NCBI GenBank assembly: GCA_964374115.1
Contig: CAYJXK010000002.1
Span: forward strand, 1-57,286
Length of the DNA stretch: 57,286 bases
Direction of reading: 5' to 3'
From: CAYJXK01 sp964374115
Lineage (GTDB): Bacteria > Patescibacteriota > Patescibacteriia > Magasanikbacterales > UBA922
Shown: piece after piece, positions 24,313 to 31,371 of the stretch
How the letters are laid out: each line of letters begins with the position of its first letter
Numbering within the stretch: the first letter of the stretch is position 1
Translations under genes and position numbers: made by a program
Notes under the pieces: generated by a model
What the model was told of the DNA's origin: nothing
What the model saw: only the letters and a program-made list of their open reading frames with translations
The model's database searches: none

Positions 24313-25665
24313 ATGCATCTCACATTCTATGGAGCCGCGCATGAAGTGACTGGATCATGTCATCTTCTTGACACAGGACAGACCAGGGTCCTCTTTGATT
24401 GTGGCATGTTCCAGGGCACTGATTTCAATGAAGCGCGTAATTTTGATCCATTTGGATTTGACCCAAAGACGATTGATGCGGTTCTCGTGTCTCATGCGCA
24501 CCTCGATCATGTGGGTCGTATCCCCAAATTGCTGCGAGAAGGGTTCAAAGGAAAGATATGGATGACCAAAGGAACCCGAGAGCTGGCGCGACTTGTGTGG
24601 GAAGACGCGCACAATGTGATGGCCGCTGATCACGAGAAATTTCAGTCGCCGATTCTATTCACTCCCGGAGATATCGCCGAGGCCTATATCCGCTCTACAG
24701 GCATCGAATATGAATTTCCCATACAAATCGCCCCGGATATCACAGCGATCTGGCATGATGTGGGGCATATTTTGGGATCAGCGTTTATTGAAGTTCGCGC
24801 TCTGGGAAAGACGATTGTGTTTTCAGGCGATGTAGGCAATGATCATGTGCCTATTCTCAAAGATACCTCACGTTTGCCCGCGGCAGACATTCTTCTCATT
24901 GAATCTACCTATGGGGATCGAGAGCATGAAACCGAAGGAACGCGTCGGGATATGTTATTAAAACTCCTAACAGAGGGTGTGCAAAAAGGAGGAACGATTA
25001 TGATTCCGTCTTTTTCGATTGAACGCACACAAGAGCTTTTGTACGAAATGCACACCTTGAGCGAACATGATCATCGACTTCCCAAAGTGCCCATTTTTCT
25101 CGATAGTCCGCTTGCGATTAATGCCACCAACGTATTCAAACAATATCCGCAATATTATGACAAAGAAGCCGCGAGCGCGTATATGCTTCATGATGATTTC
25201 CTTAGTTTCCCGACCTTGCACATTGCGTATACTCAAGATGAATCCAAAGCAATCAATATGGTGAAAGGCGCAAAAATTGTGATTGCTGGCGCGGGCATGA
25301 TGAATGGTGGACGTATTTTGCATCATGCGCGCCGATATGTGAGTGATCCACGATCCACGCTTATTATTGTTGGCTATCAAGCCACAGGCACACTTGGTCG
25401 GCGATTATACGAAGGCGCACAGCATGTCACGATTTTTGGAGAAGAGATCCCTGTGCGGTGCCGGGTGAAAGCGATTGGGGCGCTCTCTGCCCATGCAGAT
25501 CAACACAAACTTTTGGCATGGATCCGAGAAGCAAAAGGATTGCCAAAAACCGTATATTGTATTCATGGAGAACCGCACGCGGCAACGGAACTGGCTCACC
25601 GTATCCGAGAACGTTTTTCTATCAATGCCTTCGTTCCAGAATATGGTGAAACAGTAGAAATGTAG
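24313..25665 (+). CDS. Metallo-beta-lactamase/beta-CASP RNA-processing hydrolase
   Basis: This 450-aa protein has the zinc motif HAHLDHVG (about residue 63), further His/Asp ligands (HDVGHILGS, FSGDVG), a beta-CASP domain with the motif A/B regions (SFSIERTQELL, GAGMMNGGR) and the C-terminal His in CIHGEPHA. It belongs to the CPSF73/YsfH-like RNA endonuclease family. RNA cleavage in the cytoplasm is likely. It is divergent from the membrane-anchored unknown and convergent with the next gene, sharing a bidirectional terminator. Confidence 0.9.
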   Translation: MHLTFYGAAHEVTGSCHLLDTGQTRVLFDCGMFQGTDFNEARNFDPFGFDPKTIDAVLVSHAHLDHVGRIPKLLREGFKGKIWMTKGTRELARLVWEDAHNVMAADHEKFQSPILFTPGDIAEAYIRSTGIEYEFPIQIAPDITAIWHDVGHILGSAFIEVRALGKTIVFSGDVGNDHVPILKDTSRLPAADILLIESTYGDREHETEGTRRDMLLKLLTEGVQKGGTIMIPSFSIERTQELLYEMHTLSEHDHRLPKVPIFLDSPLAINATNVFKQYPQYYDKEAASAYMLHDDFLSFPTLHIAYTQDESKAINMVKGAKIVIAGAGMMNGGRILHHARRYVSDPRSTLIIVGYQATGTLGRRLYEGAQHVTIFGEEIPVRCRVKAIGALSAHADQHKLLAWIREAKGLPKTVYCIHGEPHAATELAHRIRERFSINAFVPEYGETVEM

Positions 25666-25706
25666 CGGACGGAGTGATCTGCCATCGGCAAATGACCCCG
25701 TCCGCT
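25664..25706. terminator. Bidirectional stem-loop between convergent genes
   Basis: AGCGGACGG / CCGTCCGCT 9-bp stem with an internal smaller stem, located between the stop codons at 25665 and 25710. Confidence 0.6.
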
Positions 25707-25709
25707 GTG

Positions 25710-26951
25710 TTATCCACGATAGTTCGGATCCTTGCGAACCAGCCGCTGGAGGAGCATCTCTCGCTCTTGAGCCGAGATGAGTTCGTTTGTTTCAAGATCC
25801 ATGATGTAGCGGACACCAAGAATCCGCTTGAAGAAGTTGTATCCAATTCGCTGGCCTGCGTAGTAGCGGTTGTCGGAATAGCACCGCAGGCGTTCTCTGA
25901 GGTATGCGAGGTCATGGCCTTCGCTTTTGATCCACTTTGCAACGGCCGGAACATACGTGAGAACCTGCAAAAACCGGGCTGTGTATTCAGGATGCAATTG
26001 TGTTCCGATCGCGAATGGGCCAGCAGACAACACTTCGACAATGTCTTGTCTGACTTCAGACACAGGGCCTTTTTTGGATCGGCCTCTCGCGATTCTGTCT
26101 CGGAATAGCCGGTAGCTCGAGGCGATCACATGGCCAGAGAGACGTGCGTCATTCGGGTCAAACTTTTGGGAGTGGACTTCGAGTCCTGGAACATGGTCTA
26201 CCCGATTCATCACGGGGTGGGAAACGATTTTTCGAATGCGTTCCACACCGAAAACCATGTATCGCTTCCCTGGGACTACTTTGGTAAAATGAGTCGTGAG
26301 GTCGCCGAACGGTCGATGCATGTGGAATGCATGACCATGCGGGACATGCAGATATGATGGAACAACGCCATAGGCCGCAAGACCTAAGAGGTGCAGTCCA
26401 AAGCAGTTGCCGAAGATTGGAATGTCCAGGTCAAGACAATACCGGATGAGCTCCAATGTTTTTTGAATGATCCGGTGTTTTTTGACCCTGGAGAGCATTT
26501 TTGGCGAGCCACTCAGGCTCAAGCCAGCGATCCGAATCTTCTGACGGATGACGAGATCGCAGAGTTCATAGATATGGCTCTCGGCATGCGCCACCACGAC
26601 ACGCAGGGGACGAACGCGCGGTATTGATTCAAAATTCGCGAAAGAATTCACCGCTCCAATCCACTCCGCGATCTTGGTCCAGTCGAGGTATGAGCCATCA
26701 GCAAGCCCTTGGCGGACTATCTGTTCGAGATCTCCTGGGACCTCTTTGATGTCCAAAAATTCAAGCGGGATGTTTCCGCCCTCCAGAAGAGGGACAAGAG
26801 CTGTCTTGATGAGCGTATGATATTTGCCCTCTTGGCCCGGTCGGTTGTCAAGGTGCAAATGGATCTCATATCCAAGCGATTGGTCGTTTCGAAAGAGCGT
26901 AACAGGACACCGATGGGCAGTAGGCCATCGGTGTGTGATTGCCTTTGCCAT
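25710..26951 (-). CDS. Class I glutamine-amidotransferase-like protein
   Basis: This 413-aa protein has a GATase-1-like domain in the middle: LSLSGSPKML, then the nucleophile elbow FGNCFGLHLLG with Cys183, and QLHPEY with His320 and Glu322, so a complete Cys-His-Glu triad. The N-terminal about 90 aa (HRCPVTLFRNDQSLGYEIHL) and C-terminal about 80 aa are unlike known amidotransferase partners. It is not GuaA, CarA or PurQ; a stand-alone hydrolase or ligase subunit is possible. The ATG at 26951 follows AAGGA by 6 nt. GC-rich codon use and the Shine-Dalgarno differ from neighbours. Confidence 0.6.
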   Translation of the reverse strand: MAKAITHRWPTAHRCPVTLFRNDQSLGYEIHLHLDNRPGQEGKYHTLIKTALVPLLEGGNIPLEFLDIKEVPGDLEQIVRQGLADGSYLDWTKIAEWIGAVNSFANFESIPRVRPLRVVVAHAESHIYELCDLVIRQKIRIAGLSLSGSPKMLSRVKKHRIIQKTLELIRYCLDLDIPIFGNCFGLHLLGLAAYGVVPSYLHVPHGHAFHMHRPFGDLTTHFTKVVPGKRYMVFGVERIRKIVSHPVMNRVDHVPGLEVHSQKFDPNDARLSGHVIASSYRLFRDRIARGRSKKGPVSEVRQDIVEVLSAGPFAIGTQLHPEYTARFLQVLTYVPAVAKWIKSEGHDLAYLRERLRCYSDNRYYAGQRIGYNFFKRILGVRYIMDLETNELISAQEREMLLQRLVRKDPNYRG

Positions 26952-26994
26952 GGTGTTTCCTTCTGTTGTGAGATACACTCACAATCCTTTTTGG

Positions 26995-27000
26995 TATACT
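26995..27000 (+). promoter_or_regulatory. -10 box TATACT upstream of uvrB
   Basis: TTGGTATACT resembles an extended -10; a weak -35 lies 17 nt upstream. It would give a leader of about 80 nt before uvrB. TAGAAT at 27061-27066 is an alternative, closer -10. Confidence 0.4.
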
Positions 27001-27085
27001 GGAATGGATGTAAGAAGTCAAGAGCGTGGCGTTTTTTGTGGTATTTTTGTGTATCTTTGTTAGAATGATCCAATATAGAGCTCAT

Positions 27086-29140
27086 ATGCAATTCAAAATT
27101 CATTCTTCTTATAAACCAAGTGGAGACCAGCCAGAGGCAATCGAAGCGCTCGTGGACGGCATGCAAAAAAATATGTCCAAACAGACGCTCCTTGGGGTCA
27201 CTGGTTCAGGCAAGACGTTTACTATTGCCAATGTGATTGAGCATGTGCAGATCCCCACGCTTGTGATTGCGCACAACAAAACCCTTGCGGCGCAATTGTG
27301 CAATGAATTTCGCGAATTTTTTCCGGAGAATACTGTGGAGTATTTTGTGTCTTACTATGATTATTACCAGCCCGAAGCATACATGCCGCATTCAGATACG
27401 TATATTGAAAAAGAAGCGCAGATTAATAAGGAGATTGACCGTTTGCGTCACGCCTGCACTCAGGCGCTTTTGACGCGTAGCGATGTCATTATTGTGGCGT
27501 CTGTATCCGCGATATATGGATTGGGGTCACCAACAGAATATCAAAAGATCGTCTTGCATCTTCGCGCAGGAGATCTTTTGGATCGTCGAGGCATGATGGA
27601 ACAGTTGATTGAGATGCAATTTCAGCGCACCAACGCAGATCTTATCCGTGGGACATTCCGCATGCGAGGACAAGTATTCGAGGTGATGCCGGTACATGAA
27701 GAAATGATCTATCGTTTGGAGATCAATGATCGCATTGATCTAATTGAGAAGGTGGATCCGGTGACGCGGCATGTGGTAGAAACACAACATCGCATGCCTG
27801 TGAGAGACATGTGGCTCTTTCCAGCCCGTCATTATATTGCCTCGTCTGATCTGCGCGCAAAGGCGATCAAATCAATTCGCCAGGAATTAGAAGAGCAGCT
27901 CGCACTGTTGCAAAAGCAGAAAAAAATTTTGGAATATGAACGCCTAAAGCGCCGGGTCGCTCATGATCTCGCGCTCATTGAGCATGTGGGATATTGCAAT
28001 GGGATTGAAAATTATTCGAGACATTTTGAAGGAAGAAAAGCAGGAGAACCTTCGTTTACGTTACTTGACTATTTTAGGCATACGAATGAGAAATTTTTAA
28101 CCGTCATTGACGAATCTCATGTGACCATTCCTCAACTTCGTGGCATGTATCATGGGGATAAATCTCGGAAAGATACACTTGTGACATATGGATTTCGGTT
28201 GCCAAGCGCGAGAGACAACAGGCCACTCACGTTTGAAGAGTTCGAAGCGCGAATCGGTTCAGCTATTTTTGTTTCCGCTACCCCAGCAGCGTATGAAAAA
28301 AAGATGAGCGATCAGATTGTCGAGCAGATTGTGCGACCGACAGGGCTGGTGGATCCGGAAGTCTTGGTATTGCCGATTACAGCAAGAAATTCAAAAAATT
28401 CTCAAAAAAATATTTCAGGTCTGTCTCAAATTGACGACGTCATTGCTCGCATTCATGATCGCGTGAAAAAAGGCGAGCGCGCGCTTGTGACTACACTCAC
28501 GAAAAAAATGGCAGAAGACTTGGCCGAATATCTCAAGGAACAGAAGATTTCTGTTCGATATCTCCACAGTGGCATTGATACGCTCGAGCGAATACAACTG
28601 CTTACGGATTTACGAAAGGGAACGATTGATATTCTGGTCGGGGTCAACTTGCTCCGTGAAGGTTTGGATCTTCCAGAAGTATCTTTTGTTGCCATTCTCG
28701 ACGCGGACAAAGAAGGATTTTTGCGCAGTGATACCAGTTTGGTTCAAACCATTGGGCGAGCCGCGCGAAATGTGAATGGGTTAGTCGTGCTCTACGCGGA
28801 TCAGATGACTGGCTCGATTGAACGCGCTCTTGATGAGACACGACGACGTCGAGAGATTCAGCTTGCGTATAATAAGAAACACGGGATCACGCCGAAGACG
28901 ATTCAGAAAGCGATTCGAAATTTGTTGGAAGAGTTTGGAATAACCGCGCAAGGGCAAGAAAACAAAAAATCAAGAAAACAAACATTTCGTGCCACCGCAG
29001 AGCTCGATTTGTTCGGGGATGACCGACCGCGAGCGGACATCATCCGAGAAAAAGAAAAACAGATGAAAATAGCCGCGAAAAATTTGGAATTTGAGCTCGC
29101 GGCGATTTTGCGAGATGAAATTCGGATATTAAATTCATAG
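27086..29140 (+). CDS. uvrB: Excinuclease ABC subunit B
   Basis: This 684-aa DNA-damage helicase has Walker A GVTGSGKTFT (near residue 40), the beta-hairpin YYDYYQPEAYMP, DESHVT (motif II), VGVNLLREGLDLPEV and QTIGRAARN (motif VI), and a C-terminal UVR motif for UvrC binding (REKEKQMKIAAKNLEFELAA). The ATG at 27086 gives the standard start MQFKIHSSYKPSGDQPEAIE. The last codons AAT TCA TAG are read at the edge of a family B repeat arm. Confidence 0.96.
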   Translation: MQFKIHSSYKPSGDQPEAIEALVDGMQKNMSKQTLLGVTGSGKTFTIANVIEHVQIPTLVIAHNKTLAAQLCNEFREFFPENTVEYFVSYYDYYQPEAYMPHSDTYIEKEAQINKEIDRLRHACTQALLTRSDVIIVASVSAIYGLGSPTEYQKIVLHLRAGDLLDRRGMMEQLIEMQFQRTNADLIRGTFRMRGQVFEVMPVHEEMIYRLEINDRIDLIEKVDPVTRHVVETQHRMPVRDMWLFPARHYIASSDLRAKAIKSIRQELEEQLALLQKQKKILEYERLKRRVAHDLALIEHVGYCNGIENYSRHFEGRKAGEPSFTLLDYFRHTNEKFLTVIDESHVTIPQLRGMYHGDKSRKDTLVTYGFRLPSARDNRPLTFEEFEARIGSAIFVSATPAAYEKKMSDQIVEQIVRPTGLVDPEVLVLPITARNSKNSQKNISGLSQIDDVIARIHDRVKKGERALVTTLTKKMAEDLAEYLKEQKISVRYLHSGIDTLERIQLLTDLRKGTIDILVGVNLLREGLDLPEVSFVAILDADKEGFLRSDTSLVQTIGRAARNVNGLVVLYADQMTGSIERALDETRRRREIQLAYNKKHGITPKTIQKAIRNLLEEFGITAQGQENKKSRKQTFRATAELDLFGDDRPRADIIREKEKQMKIAAKNLEFELAAILRDEIRILNS

Positions 29141-29178
29141 CGAGTTTTTTCCTTCCGCGCCGTCCAATCACTTTTTAT
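29132..29178. repeat. Family B palindromic repeat, single arm
   Basis: About 45 bp (ATTCATAGCGAGTTTTTTCC to CCAATCACTTTTT) match one arm of the full copy. The uvrB stop TAG lies inside the CATAGCGAG tip. Confidence 0.65.
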
Positions 29179-29630
29179 TATTTTACTTCCACTATCACAT
29201 CATTGCTATATATCGTGCATGTTTTGTTCTTCACCACACAGATACGAAAGTGTTGCGTGCCGCTTGGCCAGCCTGCCTTTGTCAATTCGCGGTGGGCTGG
29301 ACCTCGTTCATGCCAATAGGTGGACGGCCATTCTGGATTTGGATCTTTACTCTGCACAATTCTGTATCCTTCGGCATCTTCTGCAATATTTTCACGCACT
29401 TCCCATTGAAATTGCACGGTGCTCGTGGATGCCAATCCTTCGGCTTTGAGTGTTATGCCACTGTTCAGATCTGTGATGGAAGTGTCGTCCACGGATTCTG
29501 GTCGCGTGGATTCTTGTTGTATTCCCGGCGTTATGGTAGGAGCAGGGTTGAGAGAGCCAACCTTCTCACATCCAACACCCATGAGGAGTAATCCAAAAAA
29601 CGGGACTATGATGCGCGCGCGCCTATACAT
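29178..29630 (-). CDS. Small lipoprotein of unknown function
   Basis: This 150-aa protein has a signal peptide with lipobox (PFFGLLLMGVGC, Cys about residue 21), a Pro/Thr/Ser-rich linker and a beta-rich domain (VQFQWEVRENIAEDAEGY; FRICVVKNKTCTIYSNDVIV) with two Cys that could pair. This C-terminal part may be fibronectin-III-like, not certain. It is anchored outside the membrane; function unknown. It converges with uvrB. Confidence 0.65.
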   Translation of the reverse strand: MYRRARIIVPFFGLLLMGVGCEKVGSLNPAPTITPGIQQESTRPESVDDTSITDLNSGITLKAEGLASTSTVQFQWEVRENIAEDAEGYRIVQSKDPNPEWPSTYWHERGPAHRELTKAGWPSGTQHFRICVVKNKTCTIYSNDVIVEVK

Positions 29631-29701
29631 AGAAAAAGAAGAAAAAATTACAACGAGAGTATATCAAGAAGAAAAAAATACGCAAGGGCATGAAAAATAC
29701 G

Positions 29702-29726
29702 AAGGAGCTCGAAATGCGAGCTCCTT
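29702..29726 (-). terminator. Intrinsic terminator of the GH1-like gene
   Basis: AAGGAGCTCG / CGAGCTCCTT, a 10-bp stem with 5-nt loop; read on the minus strand it is followed by CGTATTTTT. Confidence 0.75.
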
Positions 29727-29755
29727 TCCGTTCTCTCGGTTGTTTTTGTCGTTCT

Positions 29756-31216
29756 TCAGTAGGTGTGAAGGATTTCTGTGAAGGCGATCCCCCATGGAGT
29801 AAAGGAGCATCCATCGGCGCAATCAGTAAGCAAATGGAAGTACCACTCGCCAGAGCTGAATTGCGCTCCCTCAAACGGTCCGTAGATGCCGATGCTTTCG
29901 ATGGGGAAACGCTGTGGGTTTGCATCCGGATTTTCCGCAGAGGTAGGAGAGCGTACCTGGTCGAGATACCACGTGAGCCATGTACCCTGCTGTTTGGTAT
30001 CTCCAGAAGAAAAACCGATCTCGCTTACCTGCATCTTCAGATCAGGATATCGCGCGTTCATCATGGAAAGGGCAGTGTGAAAGCGGGTTCCATCAGGAGA
30101 GAAATCCATTGCTGGAATACTGAAAGCGATGTCTTCTCCACTGCTCAGAGTAATAACGTGGGTGTCCTCTGTCACGTGCATCGTGCCATAGAATGTGATT
30201 CCGACGCGCTGGAACGTGGTGTTTCGTGGACGGCGCGTACAGGGAATCTGCGCGTTATCATCAAGTGCATCGAAATTAGTGTCTGTACACGCATAGAGCA
30301 GTGTATCGAGCAACCAGTAGTTGAACACGTACTCGAGCCGCCACGCTGACTCTGATTGTTCATTCTCTTCAGCAGAGGGAACGAGCGGCCGCACGTTTTG
30401 CGCGATGAGCGGATCCCAGCCGGCCTTTGAGATGAGGTCTCCCGCATCTTTCAGAGCATCGCGAAGGTGGGTAAGAGCTATGGCGAATGATTTTTTTGCT
30501 TTTTTTCCACCTGGCGGCCAGTTGCCATTGCCGAGGTAGCTGTTGAAGAGCATGCCCATTGGCTCGTCCATGAGACAGACTTGTGATCCAGACGGCAAAA
30601 TGCCTGTGAGTTCCACAATAACATTTTCAGTGAAAGTGACGAACGCACTCTGCGCATCATCGTTTGTCCATCCTGCGTTCGTGATAGCGAACGCTTGTCG
30701 AGTAGACAGGTTCTCAAACAGCGATGCTGGGCCAGCGTCATGGTGGCTGAGCACGATCTCGACTTCCACACCCCGATCGAGGAGCATGCCGATGATTTGT
30801 TTCATCTCTTGTCGCCATGTCGTATCTGCCATCCAACACGGCCAGACGATTGGCAGGCGAACGATCGGTTTGAGATCATCGAGCGCTTCGAGGGCGTTTC
30901 CCAGCGCCGTCTGGTACTGGGATAGACTATCGAAGAACGGCTGCACGTACATCGTCTGGAGCGGCACGATGGCTTTTTCGTTTTGTGAGAGAGACTTCAG
31001 GAATACCGTCCAGCCGCTGGGGCAGGTCGCAGGATGCACCGCGCTTTGGACTTCCTGAATCGGTGAGACGAGAAGGGCGAGCCGTGGCAAAGCGACTGGT
31101 TCTGATGTCGTTTCGAGTTGACTCGCAGAGTCACTGCTCGGAGTAGTCTCTCCTTCGGCGATGCACGACCACAGAGAAGAGAGAATGAAAAGAACAACGA
31201 GAGAACGGATGTTCAT
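29756..31216 (-). CDS. Secreted lipoprotein resembling a family 1 glycoside hydrolase
   Basis: This 486-aa protein has a lipoprotein signal (LFILSSLWSC, Cys18). The body follows GH1 order: LSHHDAGP (like the LHHWDLP strand), then an acid/base motif CLMDEPMG with Glu218 followed by SYLGNGNWPPG, FYGT, a nucleophile-like VSEIGFSSGD with Glu399, and GEWYFHLLTDC. Asp replaces Asn before Glu218. A divergent, cell-surface glycosidase is inferred; substrate unknown. It has a consensus promoter, a strong AAGGAGG four bases before ATG, its own terminator and GC-rich codons. Confidence 0.6.
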   Translation of the reverse strand: MNIRSLVVLFILSSLWSCIAEGETTPSSDSASQLETTSEPVALPRLALLVSPIQEVQSAVHPATCPSGWTVFLKSLSQNEKAIVPLQTMYVQPFFDSLSQYQTALGNALEALDDLKPIVRLPIVWPCWMADTTWRQEMKQIIGMLLDRGVEVEIVLSHHDAGPASLFENLSTRQAFAITNAGWTNDDAQSAFVTFTENVIVELTGILPSGSQVCLMDEPMGMLFNSYLGNGNWPPGGKKAKKSFAIALTHLRDALKDAGDLISKAGWDPLIAQNVRPLVPSAEENEQSESAWRLEYVFNYWLLDTLLYACTDTNFDALDDNAQIPCTRRPRNTTFQRVGITFYGTMHVTEDTHVITLSSGEDIAFSIPAMDFSPDGTRFHTALSMMNARYPDLKMQVSEIGFSSGDTKQQGTWLTWYLDQVRSPTSAENPDANPQRFPIESIGIYGPFEGAQFSSGEWYFHLLTDCADGCSFTPWGIAFTEILHTY

Positions 31217-31253
31217 GATGCCTCCTTCCTCATGGAATCATGGTTCAAAAAAA

Positions 31254-31282
31254 AGTATAGCATGACAATTGACTATTCACAA
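31254..31282 (-). promoter_or_regulatory. Promoter of the GH1-like gene
   Basis: Minus strand TTGTGA (31282-31277), 17 nt, TATACT (31259-31254); the start codon is 37 nt further with a strong Shine-Dalgarno at 31227-31221. Confidence 0.75.
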
Positions 31283-31302
31283 TTGTCTGTACGCATACAT
31301 TC

Positions 31303-31332
31303 TTGACCACTATCTTGTATTGAGAGTATGCT
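31303..31332 (+). promoter_or_regulatory. Candidate promoter of uvrA
   Basis: TTGACC (31303-31308), 18 nt, TATGCT (31327-31332), 39 nt before the uvrA ATG. No LexA-like box is obvious. Confidence 0.5.
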
Positions 31333-31371
31333 ATCCCCTCTACCCTCGTTTCAAGGGATTTTTATGGTTTT

